This document shows, in pieces, positions 35,622 through 44,130 of a DNA stretch of 64,000 nt. Both the position numbers and the translations under genes were made by a program. Position 1 is the first letter of the stretch. Each line of letters opens with the position of its first letter. The stretch comes from Acetobacteraceae bacterium. Lineage in GTDB: Bacteria; Pseudomonadota; Alphaproteobacteria; Acetobacterales; Acetobacteraceae. Below the pieces are notes generated by a model. That model searched no databases. It was not told the origin of the DNA and saw only the letters and a program-made list of their open reading frames with translations. The stretch lies in NCBI GenBank assembly GCA_003506895.1, contig DNXO01000001.1:1-64000 (forward strand). The letters run 5' to 3'.

Positions 35622-36764
35622 TTAGGGCGCCTGATTGCTGAAAATCACCGTCCCGGATGCGGCGAACATGCCGCCCACACCGTGACAAACAGAGATCTTC
35701 GCGCCAGGAATCTGCGCGGGGGCGATCCCGCGCATCTGCCGCACGCTCTCCTGCAATGCGTACATCCCGTACATGCCGGAGTGCATATACGACAGCCCGC
35801 CGCCATTGGTGTTCAACGGCAACGACCCGCCCGGCGCGGTATTCCGCCCGGCGATGAAGGCGGCCGCCTCCCCCTTCGGCAGGAACCCGAGATCCTCCAG
35901 GCCGTAGATCGGCAGGTGCGCGAAGGCGTCGTAGATCATCAGGTGATCGACGTCCTTGTGCGTGATCCCCGCCTCCTTGAATGCCGTCGGACCCGCCACG
36001 CGGAAGGCTCTGGAAGACGTGAAGTCCTCCATCTGGCTGATCATCGGGGTTTCGGCGCTCTCCCCCGTGCCCAGGATATACACCGGCTTGGTCGGGAAGT
36101 CCTTGGCTCGGTCGGCCGAAGTCAGGATCAGCGCGCCGCCGCCATCGGTCACCAGGCAGCACATCAGCAACCGGAACGGCCACGCAATCATGCGGCTGTT
36201 CAGCACATCGTCCGTCGTGATCAGGTTGCGGAACGTAGCCCGTGGGTTCTTCGACGCCCATTCGCGCTGCACCACGGCAACCTGAGCGATCTGCTCCTCG
36301 GTCACCCCGTACGTCTTCATGTAACGCAGCACCGGAATGGTAAACATGCTGGGCGGGCCCATCGGCCCGAACGGTTGCTCGAACTGTCCGTTTAGCGACT
36401 GCGGATGCACCGACCGCGGCGGGTTGCCGATCCGCGACTTCCCTGACTCTCCATGCGTGATCAGGATCGTTTTCGCGAGGCCAGCCTCGATCGCCGCCGC
36501 CGCGTGACGGACGTGGATCATGAAGCTGCACCCGCCGACAGCGGTGCCGTCGATCCAGGTCGGCGTGATGCCCAGGTAGTGCGCAAGCTGCACCGGCGTT
36601 TCGTTGGCGCAGGCGATGCCATCGATATCCGACGGCTTCAGGCCGCAATCGGCCATTGCGTTGAGCGCGGCGTCTGCGTGCAGCCCGATCTGCGAGAGAT
36701 CGGTGATAACGCCCATCTTGGTGGTTTCGGCGGCGCCGACCACGGCAACTGTGTTGTGCGGCAT
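35622..36764 (-). CDS. Thiolase-family acyl-CoA acetyltransferase (SCP2/SCPx type)
   Basis: 380 residues. SCP2-thiolase layout: DIDGIACANETP, GTAVGGCSFMIHVRHAAAAIEAG with Cys at the usual nucleophile position, QIAQVAVVQREWASKNP, GPTAFKEAG, LMIYDAFAHLPIYGLEDLGF, and the C-terminal LNTNGGGLSYMHSGMYGM. Partners with the adjacent OB-fold protein: DUF35-type OB folds bind thiolases and sit beside them as here (4 bp gap). Likely cleaves a steroid or branched-chain acyl-CoA in this family. Confidence 0.88.
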   Translation of the reverse strand: MPHNTVAVVGAAETTKMGVITDLSQIGLHADAALNAMADCGLKPSDIDGIACANETPVQLAHYLGITPTWIDGTAVGGCSFMIHVRHAAAAIEAGLAKTILITHGESGKSRIGNPPRSVHPQSLNGQFEQPFGPMGPPSMFTIPVLRYMKTYGVTEEQIAQVAVVQREWASKNPRATFRNLITTDDVLNSRMIAWPFRLLMCCLVTDGGGALILTSADRAKDFPTKPVYILGTGESAETPMISQMEDFTSSRAFRVAGPTAFKEAGITHKDVDHLMIYDAFAHLPIYGLEDLGFLPKGEAAAFIAGRNTAPGGSLPLNTNGGGLSYMHSGMYGMYALQESVRQMRGIAPAQIPGAKISVCHGVGGMFAASGTVIFSNQAP

Positions 36765-36768
36765 GGGA

Positions 36769-37188
36769 TCAGCCTTTCGCGGTCGGGGCGGGGCGGAACA
36801 AGGGAAGCGTGATGGTGTCGGTCTGCGGTTCGAACACGACCTCCACCGGCATATCCAATTGCAACGCCTCGGGCGTCTGCTCGCATTCGACGATGTTGGT
36901 CATCATGCGCGGCCCCTCGGCCAGTTCCACAACCGCGATGGCATAAGGCGGGGTGAAACCCGGCACCGGCCGATGATGGATCACGTAACTATACAGAATG
37001 CCCTTGCCGCTGGCCTTGGTCACCGACACCTTGCGCGACGCGCAAACCGGGCAAAACGGCCGCGGCGGGAAATACACCTTGCTGCAATCGTCGCAGCGTT
37101 GCAGCAGCAGTTCGTTGGCCTTGGTGCCATCCCAGAAATGCTGGGTTTCAGGGGTCGGCTGCGGCAAAGCGCGTCCGGGGGTCGCCAT
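36769..37188 (-). CDS. Zn-ribbon/OB-fold (DUF35) thiolase-associated protein
   Basis: 139 residues. N-terminal rubredoxin-like zinc ribbon CDDCSKVYFPPRPFCPVC (residues 32-49), then an OB fold (GKGILYSYVIHHRPVPGFTPPYAIAVVEL). DUF35 proteins form complexes with SCPx-type thiolases. First gene of the operon thiolase / CoA-transferase / membrane protein. Confidence 0.9.
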   Translation of the reverse strand: MATPGRALPQPTPETQHFWDGTKANELLLQRCDDCSKVYFPPRPFCPVCASRKVSVTKASGKGILYSYVIHHRPVPGFTPPYAIAVVELAEGPRMMTNIVECEQTPEALQLDMPVEVVFEPQTDTITLPLFRPAPTAKG

Positions 37189-37271
37189 GGTTCGTTGTCC
37201 TCCAGTCTGATGGGAACGACGTTAGGCTACCCCGTCCGACCGGGCAAATTTTCGCCCCGAGGATCGAGCGC

Positions 37272-38246
37272 TCAGCCGAGCAACACGGCTTTCCCGATGA
37301 CCTTCCGGTCGATCACCATCTGCAACGCCTCGGCCGCCTGATCCAACCGGAATGTGTGCGAAATCCGCGGACGTAACTTGCCCTGTTCCGCCAACGCGAC
37401 CAGCGCCTTCATGTTGGCAATCGCCAGTTCGGGATTGGCCTCATTCAATCCGCCGATCCGCACGCCGATGGCATCGATTCCCTTGATCAGAAGATAGTTG
37501 CTTTTGATATTTGTCGGGCCGCCGCCCAGGAAACCCAAAATCAGCAGGCGCCCGCCCCACGCGAGGCAACGCAGCGACTCCTCGGCCACCTTGTCGCCGA
37601 TCGGATCATAGACAATGTCCACACCGCGTCCGCCGGTCAGTTGCTTCACCTGATCGACGAAGCCGGACCGGTAGTCGATCGCATGATCCGCGCCTTCCTC
37701 CAGACAGGCCTGACGTTTTTCGTCGGTACCGGCGGTGGCGATCACCTTCGCACCGAATGCCTTCGCGACCTGGATCGCCGCGATACCGATGCCGCCGGCC
37801 GCGCCGTGGATCAGCACCCACTCGCCCGGCTGCATCCGGCCACGCTGCGCCAGCGCGTGATAGGCTGTCGTATAAGCCCCACGGAACACGCCGGCCTGCG
37901 CCATGCTCAGGCCGGCTGGCACTTTGTCGCACAGAACCGCTTTCGCGTTGCCGATCTCCGCCATCGCGCCCAACGTGTGCCGCGACATCACGGCGTCGCC
38001 TATCGCGAATCCGGTCACATCTGAACCAACAGCAATGACGTGTCCGGCTGCCTCGCCGCCCGGAATGAACGGCGGCTCCGGCCGGAACTGGTATTTCCCC
38101 GCCAGCATTAAAACGTCGACATATTGAACGCCGCGCGCGGCGATTCGCACCTGAATCTCACCCGGACCGGGCGGAACGGGATCAGGAACCTCGCGTTCCG
38201 CGATAACGTCTGGCTCGCCAAACCTCTCGCACACCATTGCTTTCAT
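37272..38246 (-). CDS. Zinc-free NADPH:quinone oxidoreductase (MDR family)
   Basis: 324 residues from the ATG at 38246 with GAGG 9 bp upstream. MDR features: N-terminal GroES-like domain (KAMVCERFGEPDVIAEREVP), GVQYVDVLMLAGKY, nucleotide-binding GAAGGIGIAAIQVAKAFGAKVIATAG, and GGRLLILGFLGG. The zinc-binding residues of alcohol dehydrogenases are missing, as in QOR-type enzymes. A TACAAT -10 box at 38279-38274 and the FNR-like site upstream suggest regulation by the divergent Crp/Fnr gene. Confidence 0.9.
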   Translation of the reverse strand: MKAMVCERFGEPDVIAEREVPDPVPPGPGEIQVRIAARGVQYVDVLMLAGKYQFRPEPPFIPGGEAAGHVIAVGSDVTGFAIGDAVMSRHTLGAMAEIGNAKAVLCDKVPAGLSMAQAGVFRGAYTTAYHALAQRGRMQPGEWVLIHGAAGGIGIAAIQVAKAFGAKVIATAGTDEKRQACLEEGADHAIDYRSGFVDQVKQLTGGRGVDIVYDPIGDKVAEESLRCLAWGGRLLILGFLGGGPTNIKSNYLLIKGIDAIGVRIGGLNEANPELAIANMKALVALAEQGKLRPRISHTFRLDQAAEALQMVIDRKVIGKAVLLG

Positions 38247-38319
38247 AGGGAATTCCTCGTTAATTATTGTCATATTGTATCCGGTAACCATCCAGATACA
38301 AACCGCCCAACGGCAAGAC

Positions 38320-38333
38320 TTGATTGGCATCAA
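38320..38333. promoter_or_regulatory. FNR/FixK-type box (TTGAT-N4-ATCAA)
   Basis: TTGATTGGCATCAA is a perfect 5-4-5 inverted repeat, identical to the FNR/FixK consensus. It lies in the 149-bp divergent gap, centred about 59 bp upstream of the estimated start of the quinone oxidoreductase transcript and about 69 bp before the Crp/Fnr gene start. The adjacent regulator has the matching E-x-x-S-R recognition helix. Confidence 0.75.
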
Positions 38334-38395
38334 AAGCGTCCGGTAGAATTCCCTTTCATCAGCGTATGATCTTTTCCACGATTGCGAGGTTGTGA

Positions 38396-39136
38396 ATGTC
38401 CACAGCGGCACCGTTGACCGGCTCGAAACAAGCCGGACACGCAGAAAACGCGGACGTTCTGGAAGGGTTGCGGCTGACACCTTTGCTGCGCGATCTGGAT
38501 GAATCGGTCCTGCAAAAGCTGGCGGCAATCAGCCATATGGTTGACCACGCCGAGGATATCGAAATCTGCCGCCAGGATGAGATCGCTGACCAACTCTTCA
38601 TCGTGGTCAACGGTCAGCTAGCCGGTTTCACCACCGCCGCAACCGGCATGACGGCGGTTGTCGAAGTCATCCGGGCTGGCGAAACACTGGGGCTGGCAAC
38701 AATCCTGGCGCGTCTGCCGTGGCTGATGGGCGTCCGCACGGTTGAGCGCAGCCGCTTGCTGTGCATCGATGCCGAAGGGCTGCTCACCCTGGTGGAGCAG
38801 GAGCCGCCGCTGGTCACCGCTCTGCTGAGGGCCGAAGCCAACGAGTTCCGAGCGCTGGTTCGTCAGGTTTGCGACCTGAAGCTGCGCACGACGGCCCAAC
38901 GCCTGGGATGCTATCTGTTGTCCTTGTCGGCGGAACAGCAGGCCAACACCACCGCCATGCGGCTGCCGTTCGACAAACGCCTGTTGGCCGCGCGTCTGGG
39001 CTGCCGGCAGGAAAACCTGTCCCGCGCCTTCGCGGCACTGCGCGGCTTCGGCGTGGAAACCCATGGCGCTCGGGTCATCCTCCACGATATCGCCAAGCTG
39101 AAGGCCTACGCCGAACCGGACCAGGCCTTCGCTTAA
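38396..39136 (+). CDS. Crp/Fnr family transcriptional regulator
   Basis: 246 residues. N-terminal cyclic-nucleotide-binding fold (about 25-145), then a Crp-type winged HTH with recognition helix RLGCRQENLSRAFAAL (E-x-x-S-R, as in FNR-like proteins reading TTGAT). There is no N-terminal Cys cluster, so it is unlikely to hold an FNR [4Fe-4S] cluster; five scattered Cys are present. Divergent from the quinone oxidoreductase with an FNR-type box between. Senses an unknown signal. Confidence 0.9.
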   Translation: MSTAAPLTGSKQAGHAENADVLEGLRLTPLLRDLDESVLQKLAAISHMVDHAEDIEICRQDEIADQLFIVVNGQLAGFTTAATGMTAVVEVIRAGETLGLATILARLPWLMGVRTVERSRLLCIDAEGLLTLVEQEPPLVTALLRAEANEFRALVRQVCDLKLRTTAQRLGCYLLSLSAEQQANTTAMRLPFDKRLLAARLGCRQENLSRAFAALRGFGVETHGARVILHDIAKLKAYAEPDQAFA

Positions 39137-39151
39137 GGCATAGGGGGCGGC

Positions 39152-40195
39152 TTAGGCGGCGGTAATCTCCGCCCACACCGCCGCACCGCCGACCCGCGCC
39201 ATATGCTGGCCGAGCAGCGTCTGCCATACCGCGTCCTTGCCGAACTCGTCCCGCCAGGACCATAGACGACGGGTCAGGAAATGCAGGTTGTGCTCGAAGG
39301 TGAAGCCAATCGCGCCATGCACCTGATGGGCGATCCCGGCCGCGATGCCGGCAGCCTCACCTGCCCGCGCCTTACCCGCTGCGATGGGTAGAATCTTCAC
39401 CCCGTCCGCAATCGCTTCCGCGGCCAGGTCGGCGGCCGCAACAGCGGCGGCGGCTTGCCCCGCGACCACCGCCAGGTTCTGCTGAACAGCCTGGAACTTC
39501 CCGATCGGCCGGCCGAACTGGACGCGATCCTGGGCATACTGCGTGGTCATCTCGGTCAGCCGCGTCAGCGCGCCGGCGATCTGCTGCGTGCGCATCGCGG
39601 CGCCGACGGCGATCAAAGCGGCTGCGTCAACCGCCGACGGACCAACAGCGATAACCGAACCGTCGAAGCGCACGGTGTCTCGTGGTTCCCGAGCGACGTT
39701 CTCACCGGGCTCGATTGACCAGGAGTCGCGGGACACCAGTGCGATCCGATCTCCGGCGAGAACAACCATCCGCTCCAGGTCACGCGCCCACGGAATCCGG
39801 GTCAGCGTGCCGGCGACATGCCACACGCCGTCGGCCCGGGTAAGCGTCACGCTCTCGCCGTCACGGACGGGCCCCACGGTCAGCGGTCCGTCCGGTATAT
39901 CCAGCCCGGCGCCGGCCAGCAGCCAGCTCGCCAGCATCGTTTCCGCCAGCGGCAGGGGCAGCGCATGAGCACCCGCCACCTTCAGCAGCGACAGCGCATC
40001 CGGCACCGCCACACCAAAGCCGCCAGCCTCCTCCGGCACCAGTGCCCGGTGCAGGCCGGCTTCCTCGATGGCTGCCCATAGCGCGGCGGGCCATGTGCCC
40101 TGATCCGCCAGACGCTGGGTCGCGGTATCGCAATGCGCCTGAAACAGCCTGTCGGCCGTCTCCCGCAGCATGTCTCCTACGGATTGATCCATCAT
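39152..40195 (-). CDS. Acyl-CoA dehydrogenase family protein
   Basis: 347 residues from the ATG at 40195, overlapping the upstream aldolase stop by 4 bp (ATGA). ACAD features: LVPEEAGGFGVAVPDALSLLK, YAQDRVQFGRPIGKFQAVQQNLA, AGEAAGIAAGIAHQVHGAIGFTFEHNLHFLTRRLWSW, the Glu of TFEHN being in the usual catalytic place. It lacks a separate partner subunit and is short (family ~380). FAD-dependent alpha,beta oxidation of an unidentified acyl-CoA. Confidence 0.88.
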   Translation of the reverse strand: MMDQSVGDMLRETADRLFQAHCDTATQRLADQGTWPAALWAAIEEAGLHRALVPEEAGGFGVAVPDALSLLKVAGAHALPLPLAETMLASWLLAGAGLDIPDGPLTVGPVRDGESVTLTRADGVWHVAGTLTRIPWARDLERMVVLAGDRIALVSRDSWSIEPGENVAREPRDTVRFDGSVIAVGPSAVDAAALIAVGAAMRTQQIAGALTRLTEMTTQYAQDRVQFGRPIGKFQAVQQNLAVVAGQAAAAVAAADLAAEAIADGVKILPIAAGKARAGEAAGIAAGIAHQVHGAIGFTFEHNLHFLTRRLWSWRDEFGKDAVWQTLLGQHMARVGGAAVWAEITAA

Positions 40196-41016
40196 GCTTT
40201 CCCCATCGCGCGTTGTTTCCATAGCGCCCACGGCCGGTCAACCAGCGCATCGTTGGCTTTGGACGCCCCAGCGGCTTCCTCGGCATTGAGGAACTTCGGT
40301 GTTCCCAGTTTCATCGCCTCGGCCTGCATCCGCGCGTTGACCTCGGTGTAGATCGCCCGAAAGACGACGTGCCGGATCGACTGCGCGGCCGCCACCGAAC
40401 CGTGCCCGCGCATCAGGGCAATCGCATGCCCGCCCAGCGTGGCCGCCAGCGCGTGTCCCAAGGACGCATTGCGGATCAGCGTGTCGGTCGCCGGGCCGCC
40501 GGTATCACGGATTTCAAACACCGGGGCACCGGGGCCCAGGAAGCCCGCGATGTGGTTCATTGGCCGCAGCGGAACATCGGTATCGGCGAATGGAATCACG
40601 GCCGGCGAGTGACTGTGCACCACCGCGACGACATCCGGCCGAGCCTTGTAGATTTCACCGTGGATGTATCGCTCGAGGTACGAGGTCCGGCCTTTCGGAT
40701 CGACCGGATTGCTGTCCAGGTCGTATTCGATGATGTCATCGACCGTAACAAGGGCCGGCGCCATGCTGCGCGACAGCAGGTAGCGATCGGGTTCCTTGTC
40801 GTGACGGACGCTGACATGGCCGAACCCGTCAACCACGCCCTGGTCGTAAAGAATCCGGTTGGCGGCAACCAAATCGTCGATCAACCCCGGCGCCGCCGCA
40901 CCAGCCGATTTCGGTTGCACCTGTCCCCAGGCGGGCACGGCGGCCGCGGCAAGCGCGGTGGCAAACAGGCCACGCCGGCTCAGCGATGCTGGTCCGCAGC
41001 AAAGGCACATGGACAT
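40192..41016 (-). CDS. Tat-exported class II aldolase/adducin-family protein
   Basis: 274 residues. The N terminus carries a twin-arginine signal (SLSRRGLFATALAAAAVPAWGQ) preceded by CLCC, then a class II aldolase domain: DGFGHVSVRHDKEPDRYLLSRS, HSHSP (metal His pair, about 137-141), and RGHGSV (about 213-218). Most enzymes of this family are cytoplasmic and act on sugar phosphates, so a folded exported form is unusual and its substrate is likely not phosphorylated. ATGA overlap with the acyl-CoA dehydrogenase gene. Confidence 0.85.
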   Translation of the reverse strand: MSMCLCCGPASLSRRGLFATALAAAAVPAWGQVQPKSAGAAAPGLIDDLVAANRILYDQGVVDGFGHVSVRHDKEPDRYLLSRSMAPALVTVDDIIEYDLDSNPVDPKGRTSYLERYIHGEIYKARPDVVAVVHSHSPAVIPFADTDVPLRPMNHIAGFLGPGAPVFEIRDTGGPATDTLIRNASLGHALAATLGGHAIALMRGHGSVAAAQSIRHVVFRAIYTEVNARMQAEAMKLGTPKFLNAEEAAGASKANDALVDRPWALWKQRAMGKA

Positions 41017-41109
41017 TCCGGTTTCCTCGTTATTCTGGCGCGATCCGCTCTAGCCGCTCTGGACGCCGAAGCCAATAATGCGCTGACCAACCGACAAAGG
41101 ACCGAACCC

Positions 41110-42402
41110 GTGGACGCAACAGACATCAAGGCCGCTATCCAGGCGCAGCGCGAACCGATGCAGGCTCTGTTCGACCAACTGCGCCAGGACGGCCTGGACG
41201 AACCTGGTGTGTCGCGCGACCCCTATGGAGCCGGTGAGCAACGCGCCCACGCCACGGTGGCCAAGGCGGCAGAGGCACTTGGTTTGGAAATAACCCGCGA
41301 CGACGCCGCCAATTTGTACATGACCCTGCCCGGCCGCGACCGCTCCGCGCCGGTGCTGGTCATCGGCTCCCATCTGGATTCGGTTCCGCACGGCGGGAAC
41401 TTCGATGGCGCGGCGGGCGTGCTGGCGGGCCTGGCCACCGTGGCCGGGTTACAGCGCCTGGGCCTGACGCCCGAATGCGACATCGTCGTGATGGGCATAC
41501 GGGCGGAGGAAAGCGTCTGGTTCCAGGTGTCCTACATCGGTAGCCGAGGCAGCCTGGGCACGCTGCCTGACGGCGCGCTGGATGTCCGCCGGGTCGATAC
41601 CGGTCGCACCCTCGCCAGCCACATGACGGAGTGCGGCGGCAATCCAGACGCGCTGCTCGCCGGCAGCAAGCATTTTCCGGACCCCACGAAGATCCGCGCC
41701 TACCTCGAACTGCATATCGAGCAGGCCCCGAGTTTGATCGAGGCCGGCCGTTCGGTGGCAATTTGCACCGGGATTCCCGGCAACTTCCGCTTTGCCGATG
41801 CCTGGATCGAGGGCCAGCATGACCATGTTGGCCTGCCGCGCCGGTTTCGTCATGATGCCGCGATCGCAGGGGCGGAGTTCGCCATCGCGCTCGATACGCT
41901 CTGGGCGGATTACGACGAACAGGGTATCCCGATGGCTTGCACGCTGGGGCGCTTTCATACGGATCCGGCGGCGCATGGGCTGACGATCGTGCCAGGAGCG
42001 TTCTATTTCAGCCTGGATGTCCGCGCCTATGACGAAACCGTACTGGCCGGGCTGGAAGACAAGGTCCACAGAATCATCGAAGGTATCGAGCAGCGTCGCG
42101 GGGTAAGGTTCCATCTGGGCGCCAAGGCGCGGGCGGCGGTCGGGCTGGTCGATCCGGCCATCAAGGCCGGACTGGAGGCGGCGGCAGCCGACCACCACAT
42201 TCCGGTGCTGCATATCGGCAGCCCGGCTTCTCATGATGCGGCGGCGTTTGGTGCCGTCGGCGTTCCCATGGGGATGATTTTCGTGCGGAATGCCAATGGC
42301 AGCCATAATCCTTACGAAGCAATGACGATAGACGACTTTCTTGACGGCACGCTCGTTTTGTTCCAATGGGTTATGCGCGACTTGAAAAACAGTATTGCGT
42401 AA
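41110..42402 (+). CDS. M20-family amidohydrolase (N-carbamoyl-L-amino-acid hydrolase/allantoate amidohydrolase-like)
   Basis: 430 residues from a GTG at 41110 (AAGGA 8 bp upstream; the frame stays open far upstream but that part overlaps the aldolase gene). Metal ligands are visible: His in GSHLDSVPHGG, Asp in NFDGAAG, Glu in RAEES, His in LELHIEQ, and the late His in GSHNPYEAM. ALGRFH-type strand and dimerisation domain are present. This branch cleaves N-carbamoyl-L-amino acids, ureidoglycolate-type or related amides with Zn, Co or Mn. It is followed by a kinase-like gene 15 bp downstream. Confidence 0.9.
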   Translation: MDATDIKAAIQAQREPMQALFDQLRQDGLDEPGVSRDPYGAGEQRAHATVAKAAEALGLEITRDDAANLYMTLPGRDRSAPVLVIGSHLDSVPHGGNFDGAAGVLAGLATVAGLQRLGLTPECDIVVMGIRAEESVWFQVSYIGSRGSLGTLPDGALDVRRVDTGRTLASHMTECGGNPDALLAGSKHFPDPTKIRAYLELHIEQAPSLIEAGRSVAICTGIPGNFRFADAWIEGQHDHVGLPRRFRHDAAIAGAEFAIALDTLWADYDEQGIPMACTLGRFHTDPAAHGLTIVPGAFYFSLDVRAYDETVLAGLEDKVHRIIEGIEQRRGVRFHLGAKARAAVGLVDPAIKAGLEAAAADHHIPVLHIGSPASHDAAAFGAVGVPMGMIFVRNANGSHNPYEAMTIDDFLDGTLVLFQWVMRDLKNSIA

Positions 42403-42417
42403 GTCCTGGATATATAG

Positions 42418-43470
42418 ATGCCATATACCAACCTTGCTGGCCGCCGGGGAATGACTCTGCCCGAGATCGCTCAAAGATGGCCGATTCGTTGGTTGGTGCC
42501 AGTCATTTACGCGATGTCGGCGCTGGCGTTCCACTTTGACCTGCAGCGCGACAACACACTCGCTTACGGCATCATCTATGCGCCGCTGATCGCGACCGCC
42601 GTATTCCACAAAAGCCGAGGTGGACTTTGGATTCTGACGGCACTCGCCTGCCTGATGGTCGTCGTCGGCGCGTTTGTGCCTACTGTGAACCTGGACCTCG
42701 AGGATTTGATCGGCAACCGTATCCTATCGCTCGTCGCGATTGGGGCTACCGCCGCGTTCGTCCGCCACGCCCGCGATACGCAGGATCACCTCGCGGCCGC
42801 AACCCGCCGCGCGGAGGCGGCGGAACAGATCAAAACGGACGTCCTAAATACACTGAGCGAGGAAATCCGTAATCCACTCCATTCACTGCTCGGCGTGCTG
42901 ACGCTGACAATGGCCGGCGCCGCGCCGGCTCAGCGCGAGGCGCTTACACATGTGCGAAGCGATGCAAGGCAGTTGCTGGCTACGATCGATTCGTTGATCG
43001 ACCTGTCCGACCTCGGCGAGAGAGGCCTTCGACGAGATGCGGTTGATGTCGCCTCGCTCGCGACCGAGGCCGTGGCCAACGCGACAATGGTTGCCCGTGA
43101 GCGCCAGATCACCGTGACTCCCCTTATTGGAAACCGCTCGGGCGCAACCTCCGCCATCGGCGATCCGGCCGCAATTCGGCGGATTCTCAACTCCTTCCTG
43201 GCCGACGCGCTTCGTATCACCCGGCCTGGAGAAACGATTTCGGTCACAGTGGTCCGAAGTGGGGACATCGTCACCGCATCGGTCAGCGATCCCGGCCACG
43301 GCAAGCCGCCGGATCGGACCAGCATGCCAGACGACGCGCCCCCGGCCTCTGACAGCACGGGCCTGATGCTGAGCCGCCGCCTGGCTCAGGCAATGGGAGG
43401 TTCGATAACCGCTGAGCCCCAGGGGAGTGCCGGCGCGACGACGATCAGCCTTCGATTGCGGGCGGCCTGA
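42418..43470 (+). CDS. Membrane histidine-kinase-like protein with degenerate H-box
   Basis: 350 residues. Four N-terminal membrane helices (WLVPVIYAMSALAFHF; LAYGIIYAPLIATAVF; LWILTALACLMVVVGAF; LIGNRILSLVAIGATAAFV), then a HisKA-like helix pair and a GHKL ATPase. The H-box reads SEEIRNPL (147-154): the phospho-accepting His is Glu148. The N-box has ADA in place of NA, and G1 is DPGHG, G2 GLMLSRRLAQAMGG. So it may not autophosphorylate. A start at 42451 is possible. No response regulator is adjacent. Confidence 0.82.
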   Translation: MPYTNLAGRRGMTLPEIAQRWPIRWLVPVIYAMSALAFHFDLQRDNTLAYGIIYAPLIATAVFHKSRGGLWILTALACLMVVVGAFVPTVNLDLEDLIGNRILSLVAIGATAAFVRHARDTQDHLAAATRRAEAAEQIKTDVLNTLSEEIRNPLHSLLGVLTLTMAGAAPAQREALTHVRSDARQLLATIDSLIDLSDLGERGLRRDAVDVASLATEAVANATMVARERQITVTPLIGNRSGATSAIGDPAAIRRILNSFLADALRITRPGETISVTVVRSGDIVTASVSDPGHGKPPDRTSMPDDAPPASDSTGLMLSRRLAQAMGGSITAEPQGSAGATTISLRLRAA

Positions 43471-43500
43471 TCGCCGATGCCGGATGCGGGAAGCAGACAG

Positions 43501-43527
43501 AAAAAAACCCCGTCAAACGGCGGGGTT
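43501..43527 (-). terminator. Hairpin with A7 / T7 flank
   Basis: 7-bp GC stem (43506-43512 and 43521-43527, 8-base loop). The seven-A run at 43501-43507 becomes a T run on the minus strand, so it would act as a minus-strand terminator; on the plus strand it may still protect the 3' end of the kinase-like transcript. Confidence 0.5.
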
Positions 43528-43574
43528 CTGATCGATCCTGTGACGCTCTAAGCTTACGATCCGGGAAGAACCTC

Positions 43575-43599
43575 AGTCCCCTTAAGCGAGGACTTTTTT
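43575..43599 (+). terminator. Rho-independent terminator
   Basis: Stem AGTCC/GGACT (43575-43579 and 43590-43594) with an inner C-G pair and a six-T run at 43594-43599. It lies 105 bp downstream of the kinase-like gene. Confidence 0.65.
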
Positions 43600-43746
43600 G
43601 CCTTCACGAGCCTGGTGCGACCGGTGATCATGGTACCAGCGATACTGACGGGTAGCATTCTTGTCAACCCCAACGCCGGTCCCGCGGTTGCGTTCCGAAG
43701 TCGCCACCCAATATCGATAGGGCAACAAGAATCCCGAAGGATCAGC

Positions 43747-44130
43747 ATGACCGGAACCCGTGGCCTGAACGTCTTCGATGGCAAGAAATACCTCAGCCTG
43801 GAAACCTACCGCCAAAATGGCAAGGCCGTGCGTACGCCGGTCTGGTTCGCAACAGCAAATGACTCGACCCTGTATGTTTATACCACCGCGGACTCCGGCA
43901 AAACCAAACGCATCCGCCGAACCGGCACCATCCGGATCGCACCCTGCGATGCTCGCGGAAAGATCACCGGCGATTGGACCGCCGCCCACGCCACGCTCGT
44001 CGCCGGCGAGGAATTCGAGCGTGGCATGCGATTATTGAACCGCAAGTATTGGCCGCTGAAGCAACTGATGGATTTGTCTGTCCGACTGTTCGGCCGGCAT
44101 CAGCGGGTGATGATCAGGATCACCCTCTAA
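43747..44130 (+). CDS. PPOX-class (pyridoxamine-oxidase-like) oxidoreductase
   Basis: 127 residues from the ATG at 43747 (AAGGA 6 bp upstream). Split-barrel flavin-binding fold: KYLSLETYRQNGKAVRTPVWFATANDSTLYVYTTADSGKTKRIRR and IRIAPCDARGKITGDWTAA, the TPVWF/LYVYT signature being typical of PPOX proteins. Small members bind F420, FMN or heme; cofactor not decided. The stop overlaps that of the convergent carrier gene by 3 bases. Confidence 0.85.
   Translation: MTGTRGLNVFDGKKYLSLETYRQNGKAVRTPVWFATANDSTLYVYTTADSGKTKRIRRTGTIRIAPCDARGKITGDWTAAHATLVAGEEFERGMRLLNRKYWPLKQLMDLSVRLFGRHQRVMIRITL

Noticed and set aside
34360..36648. 762-residue minus frame
   Set aside because: Only the C-terminal 398 residues are protein-like (CoA-transferase); the upstream part overlaps the thiolase in another frame.
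40369..42402. 677-residue plus frame
   Set aside because: The first ~247 codons overlap the Tat aldolase on the other strand and have no family features; GTG at 41110 fits the amidohydrolase.
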